This document shows positions 17,151-25,423 of a stretch of DNA of 64,000 bases, in pieces. The notes below the pieces were generated by a model. That model was given only the letters and a program-made list of their open reading frames with translations, ran no database searches and was not told where the DNA came from. Position 1 is the stretch's first letter, and every line of letters starts with the position of its first letter. Made by a program: the position numbers and the translations under genes. The DNA comes from Paenibacillus camerounensis (GTDB lineage: Bacteria > Bacillota > Bacilli > Paenibacillales > Paenibacillaceae), in the NCBI RefSeq assembly GCF_000723885.1, contig NZ_CCDG010000006.1, positions 149,443 to 213,442 of the forward strand, read 5' to 3'.

Positions 17151-17483
17151 TTGAATATAGAACCGCAAACCTTGTATATTCCGATGGGTATCAAAGCCCA
17201 GAGCGAGTGGTTTCCTGGCTTTGGCAAGCAGCAGTTGGGACAAACCATTATCGGCTCCATTGGAGCCACTCTCCTCGCACTTCTCTTTTGGCTATTGAAC
17301 GGCAGTGTTCCCGTTGCTGTTGTCACCTTCCTCAGCGGTGTAGCCGCTTCTGTCATGATGACGACCAAGGACCGACATAACCTATCTGTGCTGGATCAGC
17401 TGCGTTTTATGATTCAGTTTCAAAGAAGTCAAAAGCGCTATCCCTATCGCGCCTTGCCGGAGTGGGATGGACTCTCTTCATGA
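17151..17483 (+). CDS. PrgI-like membrane protein
   Basis: A 110-residue protein from TTG 17151 with AGGAAAGGAG upstream. N-terminal IPMGIKAQSEWFPGFGKQQL, two adjacent hydrophobic helices (about 30-70), then a cytoplasmic tail ending RYPYRALPEW. PrgI-family proteins have this form and usually precede VirB4-type ATPases. Here it precedes the Tad genes instead. Its end overlaps the prepilin peptidase by 22 bases. Confidence 0.5.
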   Translation: MNIEPQTLYIPMGIKAQSEWFPGFGKQQLGQTIIGSIGATLLALLFWLLNGSVPVAVVTFLSGVAASVMMTTKDRHNLSVLDQLRFMIQFQRSQKRYPYRALPEWDGLSS

Positions 17484-17926
17484 TTGGCGCTCTGCTAGAA
17501 GCGCTGGTTCTGTTTTCCCTTTTACTGTGTGCCAGTATATGCGATATCCGAACACGGCAGATTCCGGATTACATCCCCTTGGCTATTGTTCTAGTCGGCT
17601 TGATTCGCTTTTCTCCTTTGCTATCCATCACGGGGTTTTTGTGTGCCGGTCTCCCTTATTTCTTTGCAGCCTTGTTCTCTGGAGGGAAAATAGGCGGCGG
17701 TGACATCAAGCTCATGGCAGCCTGCGGATGTGTGCTCGGCCCTTTTTACGGCACGCTGCAAAGTATTCTGGGCTTAACACTAGTTCTGTTATTCGCAGCT
17801 GGTATCGGCATTCACTCTGGATTCCATGTCGCCAAACACACTTCGTTGCCGCTTGCTCCTTTCTTGTCTGCAGGCGGTAGTTTGGCATACGTATTATTCC
17901 GTATTGCAGACTCATTCCAATTATAG
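17462..17926 (+). CDS. Prepilin peptidase (A24, TadV/CpaA-like)
   Basis: A 154-residue aspartic peptidase with about six membrane segments. The first catalytic aspartate is in ASICDIRTRQIPDYIPL and the second in GGGDIKLMAACG, the conserved pair of A24 enzymes. The N-terminal methylase domain of long PilD enzymes is absent, as in TadV/CpaA. It should cleave prepilins encoded nearby (15708, 23686, 24075). It starts inside the previous gene, so the two are coupled. Confidence 0.85.
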   Translation: MGWTLFMIGALLEALVLFSLLLCASICDIRTRQIPDYIPLAIVLVGLIRFSPLLSITGFLCAGLPYFFAALFSGGKIGGGDIKLMAACGCVLGPFYGTLQSILGLTLVLLFAAGIGIHSGFHVAKHTSLPLAPFLSAGGSLAYVLFRIADSFQL

Positions 17927-17938
17927 GAGGTCAAAATT

Positions 17939-18694
17939 TTGAAAGCCTTTTTCCGCAAACGAACGACGGTAGGTATGGCTTGCATTTTACTATCATTGAT
18001 CCTGACGCTAGGCATCGCCCCACTCTTGAATCGTGCAAGTAGTGAGCAAACGACCATTGTTCGTTTATCCCAAGATGTAACCAAGGGAGCCTTCATCACT
18101 AAGGACGATGTGGAGGAGGTTCGCGTGGGAGCCTATAATCTGCCACCTGCTATTCTTACTTCCTTAGACAGCGTGATCAGCCAATATGCTGCTGTCGATA
18201 TGAAGCAGGGCGATTATCTGCTGCCGGCTAAATTATCTCCGGTGCCGCTGGATGCATATTTGAGCCGGTTGGATGGAACCAAGCAAGCCATTTCCGTTAC
18301 CATTAAAAGCCTTGCTGCTGGCTTATCCGGCAAGCTGCAGGCCGGTGATATCGTCAGCTTAATTGCTTCCGATTATGGAGAAATGCGAACGACAACCTCA
18401 CCGCCGGAGCTGCATTATGTAGAAGTGCTGGCGACAACCACCAGCAGCGGTTTAGAAGCCAAACAAATTGCGGAATCCTCTGATGACACCGATGAACAAG
18501 AACTGCCTTCCACTTTGACGCTTCTCGTAATGCCACAGCAATCCAAACTTTTAGCTGATTTGGAAAACAAAAGCAAACTGCACGCTGCTCTCGTCTACCG
18601 GGGAGATCCAGCTACGGCGATAACCTTCATTGATAAGCAGGATGCATATTTTGCTGAAGTGTCTGCTCCAAAGGAGGAACGTGTCCATGAGTAA
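17939..18694 (+). CDS. CpaB/RcpC-like pilus assembly protein (SAF domain)
   Basis: A 251-residue protein starting TTG 17939 with TAGGAGG upstream. It has one N-terminal membrane helix (about 12-30) and then a SAF-like domain: VRLSQDVTKGAFITKDDVEEVRV, followed by the second half around MKQGDYLLPAKLS. A Rcp-C/CpaB-like region with ISVTIKSLAAGLSGKLQAGDIVSLIA follows. CpaB proteins act on the outer face of Tad machines. The gene lies in the usual Tad order between peptidase and TadZ. Confidence 0.78.
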   Translation: MKAFFRKRTTVGMACILLSLILTLGIAPLLNRASSEQTTIVRLSQDVTKGAFITKDDVEEVRVGAYNLPPAILTSLDSVISQYAAVDMKQGDYLLPAKLSPVPLDAYLSRLDGTKQAISVTIKSLAAGLSGKLQAGDIVSLIASDYGEMRTTTSPPELHYVEVLATTTSSGLEAKQIAESSDDTDEQELPSTLTLLVMPQQSKLLADLENKSKLHAALVYRGDPATAITFIDKQDAYFAEVSAPKEERVHE

Positions 18695-19538
18695 CAAGAG
18701 CCTTATTGCTGTATGGGGAAGTCCCAGCAGCGGGAAGACGGTGACCGCAGTAAAGCTGGCCCAAGCTTTCGCCAACCGGAAGCAGAGCGTGCTTTTGCTA
18801 TGCAGTGATGCGCTCTGCCCCTCCGCTGCCACAATTGCCCCAAAAGGCATCGCCAACCATTCATCACTGGGCGAATTACTCAGCTTGCCTAGCTTGAACC
18901 AAGAGGATATCTTACATTACGCTTTGCCGTTGGATGTCTCTCCCTATATCGCGCTTCTAGGATACAAAAAAGGAGATACCTCCTTCAGTTATGCAACCTA
19001 TAACCGTGATCGTGTGGTAGACCTGCTGACGCTTGCGCGTCATGTAGCCGATGTAGTCCTGGTAGACTGCTCCAGCTTTTTGTCTGTCGATTTGCTGTCC
19101 ACCGTCGCTTTGGAAATGGCCGACAAAATCGTTCGTATGCACAGCTGTGACTTGAAGAGCTTGATGTTCTTTGCTTCCTACCTTCCACTGTTAGCAGATG
19201 CCCGTTTCCGCCGAGCTGACCTCCTCCCCCTATTATCCAAGGTGAAGCCGGAACAGGACAGCCACGAATACAGCCAAGTATTTGGCGGTATACAGCTTAC
19301 ACTTCCGTATCTGAACCAGGTTGAGCAGCAGGCGGCGACAGCCCAATTGCTGGAGGAATGTTCAGGCCACACAGCCATTGCCTATCAGCAAGGTATTCAG
19401 GCTTTGATGGAGCAGCTTCTGCCCGAACATCAGCCCACTTTTTCCCCAAAAGAAAAAGCTGCTCCTGTCACATCCAATTCCTTCTTTAAACAGTTGCTGC
19501 ACCGATTCTCTCCCACTCACCGAGGTGATCCCAAATGA
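18687..19538 (+). CDS. TadZ/CpaE-like ParA-family ATPase
   Basis: A 283-residue MinD/ParA-like protein, ATG 18687 with AAAGGAGGAAC upstream; the longer frame is not used. The P-loop is GSPSSGKT (11-18), followed by VTAVKLAQAFANRKQSVLLL. A Walker-B-like VADVVLVDCSSFL lies near residue 120. TadZ/CpaE proteins place the Tad secretion machine in the cell. The first gene overlap (8 bases) and the next (4 bases) show tight coupling with CpaB and CpaF. Confidence 0.78.
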   Translation: MSNKSLIAVWGSPSSGKTVTAVKLAQAFANRKQSVLLLCSDALCPSAATIAPKGIANHSSLGELLSLPSLNQEDILHYALPLDVSPYIALLGYKKGDTSFSYATYNRDRVVDLLTLARHVADVVLVDCSSFLSVDLLSTVALEMADKIVRMHSCDLKSLMFFASYLPLLADARFRRADLLPLLSKVKPEQDSHEYSQVFGGIQLTLPYLNQVEQQAATAQLLEECSGHTAIAYQQGIQALMEQLLPEHQPTFSPKEKAAPVTSNSFFKQLLHRFSPTHRGDPK

Positions 19539-20875
19539 ATCATGCCGCTCATTTCTTCTCCACGGAATCCAAAACCTTTGCCGCAGTGCTACAAGAGGTG
19601 CAGAGCTATCTTTCCAGCAAATATGCAACCCTCTTAAGCCAAAAGCCGGAGGAGCAAAAGCAGCAGCTCATCTCCTACATGAGCCAATATCTCACCGATC
19701 ACCGTCTCCATGTGCCGGGGCTTTCCTTTGACGATTTGGTCAACCGCCTGTATACCGAAATGGTAGAGTATTCTTTTTTGACTCACTATCTGTATTCAAG
19801 AGATGTTGAAGAAATCAACATCAATGGCTATAACGATGTCAAAATCAGCTACACGGATGGCCGCATTGTTCCCGCTGAAGAACAATTTGCTTCACCGGAG
19901 CATGCCATTGATGTTATCCGCAGGCTGTTGCATCAGTCCGGCATGATTTTGGATTACTCTCAACCTATCGTTCGCGGGCATCTAGCGCACAATATCCGCA
20001 TTACCGTATTTGGCCCACCCATCACCGATAAGGATAAAGGCGTTGCCGCGTCCATACGAATTGTCAATCCGCAAAAGCTGGTGCGGGAGGACTTTGTCCG
20101 CAATGGTACGGCGACGGCGGACATGCTGGATTTCCTCAGTCTTTGTCTGAGATATGGCTTGTCCATGTGTGTGACTGGCGCAACTGGCAGCGGAAAAACC
20201 ACGCTGATGAGTTGGCTGCTATCGACGGTTCCCTATGATAAACGAATTTTCACCATTGAAAATGAAACACGGGAGTTTGATCTGGTCGTCCAAAACGAGG
20301 CAGGAGAAGTTATAAACAATGTGGTGCACACCGTTACCCGTTCCAACGAAGATCCCCGCCAGCATATTGACCAAGAGCGATTGCTTGAGTTCGCTCTGAC
20401 CGCTAATCCAGATGTAATCTGCGTGGGCGAAATGAAGTCTGCCGAAGCATTTGCCGCTCAGGAAGCGGCGCGTACAGGTCATACTGTCATTACGACAACT
20501 CATGCCAACTCCTGCTTTTCCACGTACTATCGGATGGTTACGCTCTGTACTAAGAAGTATGAAATGAACGATGCCACCCTGTACAACTTGGTAACCGAAG
20601 CGTTTCCATTGATTTTGTTTGTCAAGAAGCTGGAGGACAATTCACGGCGCATTATGGAGATTACCGAATGCCGCATTCTTGCCAGTGGGCAGCGTGAAAT
20701 TATTCCTTTGTACCAGTATGCGGTACATGCCATGCGAGAGGTAGACGGAAATATCGTCGTGGATGGTGATTATGAAAAAATTCAGGACATTTCCCCTGAG
20801 TTGCAAAAACGGCTTCTGGAAAATGGGATGCCGGTATCCCGGCTTGCCATGATCTTGGAAGGCGGTGCAAAATGA
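19535..20875 (+). CDS. CpaF/TadA secretion ATPase
   Basis: A 446-residue hexameric ATPase of the TadA/VirB11 family. The N-terminal domain carries YSRDVEEININGYNDV. Walker A is GATGSGKT (215-222), the Asp box FTIENETREFDL, Walker B ICVGEMKSAEAFAAQEAARTGH and the His box TTTHANS. It powers pilus assembly in Tad systems; in this operon it could also stand in for VirB11. It is followed by tadB with a 4-base overlap. Confidence 0.92.
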   Translation: MNHAAHFFSTESKTFAAVLQEVQSYLSSKYATLLSQKPEEQKQQLISYMSQYLTDHRLHVPGLSFDDLVNRLYTEMVEYSFLTHYLYSRDVEEININGYNDVKISYTDGRIVPAEEQFASPEHAIDVIRRLLHQSGMILDYSQPIVRGHLAHNIRITVFGPPITDKDKGVAASIRIVNPQKLVREDFVRNGTATADMLDFLSLCLRYGLSMCVTGATGSGKTTLMSWLLSTVPYDKRIFTIENETREFDLVVQNEAGEVINNVVHTVTRSNEDPRQHIDQERLLEFALTANPDVICVGEMKSAEAFAAQEAARTGHTVITTTHANSCFSTYYRMVTLCTKKYEMNDATLYNLVTEAFPLILFVKKLEDNSRRIMEITECRILASGQREIIPLYQYAVHAMREVDGNIVVDGDYEKIQDISPELQKRLLENGMPVSRLAMILEGGAK

Positions 20876-21810
20876 CCGTACTCTTTATGCTCTCCTTTAT
20901 CGGCTTATCGGCTGGAAGCTTACTTCTGCTAAATATCTCCCCAAGAAAGTTATGGTCGGAACTGGTGCATCTCCACACCTATTTGCCTACTCGCGAGCTA
21001 CCTCTGGGGAAACGGATTCGGGCTGTGCAGAACCCCAAAAAAATGAAGGGCTGGCGCGCATCCATTCAGGAATCAAAAGCCATTCTGCAGCAAACCGGGC
21101 AGAGCAATAAGCTGGGATTGATGATGGTCTGTTCCTTGGTTCTCGCCCTCCTCGGGGCCATTCTCGGCTTCGCACTCCACAATATCTGGCTGGTGCCAGT
21201 ATTGGCCGCAGGCTTCACACTCAGCCCGTTCTGGTTCGTGCTGTTTACCTCCACTTTTTATAAGAAGCGGCTGCACAGCGAATTGGAAACTGCCCTCTCC
21301 ATCATTACTACCTCTTATCTGCGCAGTGAAAATATACTGGCTGCGGTTGAAGAAAATGTAACCTATTTGAATCCCCCTGTTGCCGATGTGTTTCAAGCTT
21401 TTCTGGCCGAGTCCAAGCTCATTCATGCCAATTTGCGTTTAGCCCTCCAGCAGCTAAAGGGCCGCATTAACGACAGTGTGTTTCAGGAGTGGTGCGATGC
21501 CTTGATTGCCTGTCAGGATGATCGAACCTTGAAAACAACACTCATGCCGATTGTCGCCAAGTTATCCGATATGCGGGTTGTATCCGCAGAGCTCGACTAC
21601 CTGCTCTATGAGCCTTTAAAGGAAGTCATCACGATGGCGGTACTTATGCTGGGCAATATCCCGCTGCTTTATTTCTTGAACCGAGATTGGTTTCATGCTT
21701 TGACGACCAGCATACCGGGGAAAATGGTACTCGCCTTCTGCGGTATCGCCCTGTTTGCCGCGTTTGCAGCGGTTATCCGGCTGACACGGCCGCTGGAGTA
21801 TAAACGATGA
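20872..21810 (+). CDS. TadB-like platform protein
   Basis: A 312-residue T2SS-F family membrane protein. It has an N-terminal helix (1-22), a basic loop, a helix pair at about 85-125, and a cytoplasmic domain with ETALSIITTSYLRSENILAAVEENV and QLKGRINDSVFQEWCDALI. Two C-terminal helices follow (about 250-300). TadB and TadC form the inner-membrane platform on which CpaF acts. Confidence 0.85.
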   Translation: MTVLFMLSFIGLSAGSLLLLNISPRKLWSELVHLHTYLPTRELPLGKRIRAVQNPKKMKGWRASIQESKAILQQTGQSNKLGLMMVCSLVLALLGAILGFALHNIWLVPVLAAGFTLSPFWFVLFTSTFYKKRLHSELETALSIITTSYLRSENILAAVEENVTYLNPPVADVFQAFLAESKLIHANLRLALQQLKGRINDSVFQEWCDALIACQDDRTLKTTLMPIVAKLSDMRVVSAELDYLLYEPLKEVITMAVLMLGNIPLLYFLNRDWFHALTTSIPGKMVLAFCGIALFAAFAAVIRLTRPLEYKR

Positions 21811-21822
21811 AGGAGGAGTACC

Positions 21823-22044
21823 ATGTCGATAGTTGAAACGACTTTTTGGTTAGGGGAACTGCTGGAGATGACTTCGGAGGAAAATCAGCAAATTACCCAC
21901 TTTCTTCAAGAACACGGAACAGTTCTCTTTTGGGACCGATTGAACGAGTGGCCCATCTCGGATGAGCTTCGGCATCAATTACTGACGGTCCGCGAACTCG
22001 TGAATCTCCGAAGGGAGCCTGGTTCATGGCCTCCAACCCATTAG
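21823..22044 (+). CDS. Small unknown protein between tadB and radC
   Basis: A 73-residue soluble, acidic protein with GAAGGAGGAG before ATG 21823. It contains EENQQITHFLQEHG and a tryptophan-containing FWDRLNEWPISDELRHQLL. It overlaps the RadC-like gene by 19 bases. No family recognised. Confidence 0.5.
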   Translation: MSIVETTFWLGELLEMTSEENQQITHFLQEHGTVLFWDRLNEWPISDELRHQLLTVRELVNLRREPGSWPPTH

Positions 22045-22763
22045 ATGAACAACTCATTGCCGGCTATATAGACTCTCTTCATCGTCTGACAGGCATCCCG
22101 CTTCAGAAGCTGCAAGAGTACGGCACATATAACAACCTTCTAAACGCCTTGGAGCATCCCCATGCCTTGGAACTCACCAGCGCGCAATTGCGTAAGGTGG
22201 AACTGCTTAACGCTTTTCTTCGCTCTCACCGCTTTCTGCAATGGGAGGAAGAACATGCGAAGCAAATCATATCCAGCCCAGAATCGGCCAGCAACTATTT
22301 TTCTGCTCATTTAATGGGAGTTAAGGACCGGGAACGATTTATGGTAGCCTTTCTTGATCGTAAGAACCGGATTATTGAAACACGGGTGATCTCGGAGGGC
22401 AGTGTGAGCGAAGCCCCAATCTATCCCCGACATATCCTTAAAGCGGCTTTGAATTGCGATTGCTCTTCCATTATTTTAGCCCACAATCACCCCAGCGGTA
22501 TTCCCACACCGTCTTCGGAGGATATTCAGCTTACCCGCAACATGGTGTCCATTTTTGACCCTCTTCATATTCAAGTGCTCGATCATATCATTATTGGCAG
22601 CACAAGTTTTGCCTCGCTTGCCAGCCTTGGACAGATGCCCAAAGTTGCTGAATCCAAACCCAATTATCGCGTTATCCAAGAAATGAGTTCCCCTAATCTC
22701 GCTACCTCTTTGTATCCGCAGCTTATGCTGGAGCCATCGGTGGGCGAAGAATGGGAGCGTTAA
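22026..22763 (+). CDS. RadC-like JAB/MPN domain protein
   Basis: A 245-residue protein with the RadC layout: an N-terminal helical (helix-hairpin-helix-like) part, then a JAB/MPN domain. The metal motif is ILAHNHPSGIPTPSSED (about 157-173), with the glutamate in VISEGSVSEAP upstream. RadC-type proteins are common on plasmids and conjugative elements; their biochemical role is not settled. It is unusual to find one inside a Tad gene set, between tadB and tadC. Confidence 0.82.
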   Translation: MASNPLDEQLIAGYIDSLHRLTGIPLQKLQEYGTYNNLLNALEHPHALELTSAQLRKVELLNAFLRSHRFLQWEEEHAKQIISSPESASNYFSAHLMGVKDRERFMVAFLDRKNRIIETRVISEGSVSEAPIYPRHILKAALNCDCSSIILAHNHPSGIPTPSSEDIQLTRNMVSIFDPLHIQVLDHIIIGSTSFASLASLGQMPKVAESKPNYRVIQEMSSPNLATSLYPQLMLEPSVGEEWER

Positions 22764-22780
22764 TGGAGGGAAGATCCAAA

Positions 22781-23653
22781 ATGACCGGTATCCTCATCGG
22801 TTTTTATCTATTCTTTACAATGGGAGCCTATTTTCTAATCGCCGCTTGGCTTAAACTGCCGACCCTTGCTTCAACCCGCGCCATCCTTTATGTAACGAAG
22901 ATAGGAAAATCTAAAGATTCCATACTACAAGCCTTGATATTCCGTCTATCGGCTTGGCTGGCGATTCGATTGCCACTTGGCGACTATTACAAACGGAAGA
23001 CCGCCGCCACCTTGCGTTCTGCGGGAATGAAGCTTACACCGGAAGCCTATCTGGCAGGGGCCATAGTTAAGACCGGGCTAATTTTTTGCGGCGGACTGGT
23101 GATGCTCCCTATTCTGCCGCTTCTCTTTCCGTTGTTTGTTTTTCTAGCCATTGCTGTCTTTTTTAAAGAAACCAGACAAGCCGATGAAATCGTCCGCAAG
23201 AAGCGGGAACAGATTGAAGTCGAATTACCCCGCTTTGTCGCTACGATTGCTCAAGAATTAAAATCCTCACGTGATGTGTTGCGCATTCTCGACATGTATA
23301 CCAAAAATACAGAGGACAGCCTGCAACATGAACTGCAAATGACCACTGCCGATATGAAAAGCGGCAATCAAGAAACCGCCCTTTTACGTTTGGAGTCCCG
23401 TCTAAGCAGTACCATGGTATCCGATGTCGTCCGCGGTTTATTGGCTGTCATGCGCGGCGACCAAGGCATTGTGTATTTTGATATGCTTGCACATGATTTC
23501 AAATTACTAGAAATTCAACGTCTAAAGCTGATGGCGATGAAACGTCCTGGCAAAATCCGTAAGTACTCCTTTTGGATGCTAACCTGCTTTATGCTCATGT
23601 ACATGGTGATTTTAGGCATGGAGATCATGAAAGCGATGGGCAACCTTTTTTGA
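22781..23653 (+). CDS. TadC-like platform protein
   Basis: A 290-residue T2SS-F family protein. I start at ATG 22781, with GGAGGG upstream; ATG 22763 is possible. An N-terminal helix is followed by a soluble segment, a double helix (about 95-135), and a cytoplasmic domain IEVELPRFVATIAQELKSSR with the T2SS-F motif. It ends in one strong C-terminal helix (WMLTCFMLMYMVILGMEIM). It partners TadB, from which it is separated by the small ORF and the RadC-like gene. Confidence 0.82.
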   Translation: MTGILIGFYLFFTMGAYFLIAAWLKLPTLASTRAILYVTKIGKSKDSILQALIFRLSAWLAIRLPLGDYYKRKTAATLRSAGMKLTPEAYLAGAIVKTGLIFCGGLVMLPILPLLFPLFVFLAIAVFFKETRQADEIVRKKREQIEVELPRFVATIAQELKSSRDVLRILDMYTKNTEDSLQHELQMTTADMKSGNQETALLRLESRLSSTMVSDVVRGLLAVMRGDQGIVYFDMLAHDFKLLEIQRLKLMAMKRPGKIRKYSFWMLTCFMLMYMVILGMEIMKAMGNLF

Positions 23654-23685
23654 GTTTTTCATTCCAAGGGGAAAGGAGACAGACT

Positions 23686-24078
23686 ATGAAATGCCTCACC
23701 AATAATCGCGGCGAGGGCTATATAGATGTCGTCGTTTTTGTAATGGCCGTGATGCTCTGTGTAGCTTTGGTCGTAAAGGTTGTGCCGGTATTTGTGACCA
23801 AGCATCAATTGGATACCTATGCAAATGAACTGGCTCGGGAGGCAGAAGTATTTGGACGGGTGGGCCAAGAAACCACGTTAAGGGCAGCCGAGCTACAGGC
23901 CAAAACGGGACTTCATCCTTTAATCTCTTGGAGTAAGACGGGGCAAATCCCCATTAACCAAGAAGTAACCGTCACCTTGCGAACTAACGTCAATATTGGT
24001 TTATTCGGAGATTTCGGTTCATTCCCGATTGAATTAACGGCTAAGGCTTCGGGGAAAAGCGAGGTGTACTGGAAATGA
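23686..24078 (+). CDS. DUF4320-like pseudopilin
   Basis: A 130-residue protein with AAAGGAGAC before ATG 23686. The N-terminus MKCLTNNRGEGYIDVVVFVMAV fits a class III prepilin: a short basic leader, G-E-G-Y boundary and hydrophobic helix. The rest resembles DUF4320 proteins, which take the place of TadE in Firmicutes elements. It should be cut by the A24 peptidase at 17462. Confidence 0.7.
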   Translation: MKCLTNNRGEGYIDVVVFVMAVMLCVALVVKVVPVFVTKHQLDTYANELAREAEVFGRVGQETTLRAAELQAKTGLHPLISWSKTGQIPINQEVTVTLRTNVNIGLFGDFGSFPIELTAKASGKSEVYWK

Positions 24079-24605
24079 AGTTTTGGAAGGAACGCTCCGG
24101 TAACGGATTCCCCTTGACTGTAGCGGCCGTGCTTGCTGTGCTGATGATTTCATGTGTCATTTATGAGTATTTGCGGCTTAGCATCATTGCTTCCCATGTA
24201 CGGGATGCCGTTCAGAGCGCCGTGATTTCAGTGGCTACGGAGAATTACAGCAATGTCTATTCAGGACTTCGACAAAGCTATTCTGGCGGCTTTGTCCGTT
24301 CCGGAAATCAATGGAAAGAATCGTGGACAACGGGCGATGTGTATCGCCGTATCAGCCAGGACTTGGGATTAACTCAAGAGAGAAACCGTTATGTTCGAAA
24401 GTCTAATCAAATAATTGAATACAGCATTTCTGATCTTCAAGTGAATGTCATTAATACGCCATTTGCCCCGCTGTTTCCCGACTTTCAATCCTTTACAGCC
24501 GAAGCGCAAATCCATCTTACCGTTCCTTTATCATTCGGCTGGGGGCATCTGCCGCCTATGCAAGCTAATTTAGAGATGAAAGCTGCGTACCGTCCCAAAT
24601 TTTAA
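24075..24605 (+). CDS. TadE/TadG-like minor pseudopilin
   Basis: A 176-residue protein overlapping the previous gene by 4 bases. It opens with KFWKERSGNGFPLTVAAVLAVLMIS, again a basic leader and a hydrophobic helix. The extracytoplasmic domain has QSAVISVATENYSNVYSG and a C-terminal beta-rich part. Position after DUF4320 and shape fit a minor pilin or TadG-like adhesin. Confidence 0.6.
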   Translation: MKFWKERSGNGFPLTVAAVLAVLMISCVIYEYLRLSIIASHVRDAVQSAVISVATENYSNVYSGLRQSYSGGFVRSGNQWKESWTTGDVYRRISQDLGLTQERNRYVRKSNQIIEYSISDLQVNVINTPFAPLFPDFQSFTAEAQIHLTVPLSFGWGHLPPMQANLEMKAAYRPKF

Positions 24606-24744
24606 GAGAACTTATGCGAACCCTCTTCATTCAGAATTTCAGGCTAAAAATCAGGATCAAGGTCCGACTTTTATTTTACATTTTTATACAGTATAATACA
24701 TTTATACATTTATCCATTTTCACTGTAAAAGGAGCTGAGAATCC

Positions 24745-25356
24745 ATGAAACGCAAAGCCTGGATCGGTACAGGCTGCATTGCTCTTCTGGCTGTAATTAG
24801 CGTCTGGTTGTTTAGTCTATCAAGTGAAAAACCTGCTGATATTGAAACTCTTCCTATCGTCTCCCCTTTTTCCAATTCAACGGCCTCTTTAGTTATAGTG
24901 CCTGATGTTACTCCTTCTGCTTCTCTTAGTCCTTCTCCTTCTGTTTCCCCCCTAACTCCGGTTCCTAAGGTTACAGAAGCGCCCGTTATTGAGTCAACGA
25001 CAGAAACGGATGTAACAGATACCCCTGTTCTTCAACCAGATGTAGAAAAAAAACAAGTTGAAGTTTTTATAACTAAAGCTCCCTCAACATCAAAGCCAAC
25101 AGCACCACCAAAGCCGAAGCCTAAGAAAACAGATAAGCCACAATCTCCAGATAAACCACCCAGCTATGAGGAAAAAGAAACAACACCTAACAAGGATACC
25201 GCGGCTAAACCTGAAGCTGGAGACAAGAATAACAAGGGGCAAATCTATATTCCTGGTTTCGGATGGGTAGAAGATCAAGGAGGAGGGAGACAAGGAACGA
25301 CTGTCGGCGAGGAAGGTGATGAGCTGACCGGCAATAAGGTCGGCACTATGGACTAA
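24745..25356 (+). CDS. DUF6550-like proline-rich surface protein
   Basis: A 203-residue protein with a single N-terminal membrane helix (about 6-25). A long Ser/Thr/Pro-rich extracellular linker follows, with repeats such as PSASLSPSPSVSP and PKPKPKK. A conserved end reads GQIYIPGFGWVEDQGGG and GNKVGTMD. That ending is typical of DUF6550 proteins on Firmicutes conjugative elements. The linker could span the cell wall. A terminator follows at 25377. Confidence 0.7.
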   Translation: MKRKAWIGTGCIALLAVISVWLFSLSSEKPADIETLPIVSPFSNSTASLVIVPDVTPSASLSPSPSVSPLTPVPKVTEAPVIESTTETDVTDTPVLQPDVEKKQVEVFITKAPSTSKPTAPPKPKPKKTDKPQSPDKPPSYEEKETTPNKDTAAKPEAGDKNNKGQIYIPGFGWVEDQGGGRQGTTVGEEGDELTGNKVGTMD

Positions 25357-25376
25357 ACTTAAAACCTGTTAAAAAG

Positions 25377-25402
25377 CGTAGCAAAATTGCTACGTTTTTT
25401 TT
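25377..25402 (+). terminator. Strong terminator in the transfer region
   Basis: CGTAGCAA (25377-25384) pairs with TTGCTACG (25387-25394), followed by eight T. It divides the Tad-like block from the secreted-protein and VirB4 block, which therefore may have its own promoter or depend on read-through. Confidence 0.85.
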
Positions 25403-25423
25403 CATTTTGGAGGAGGATTTCCT

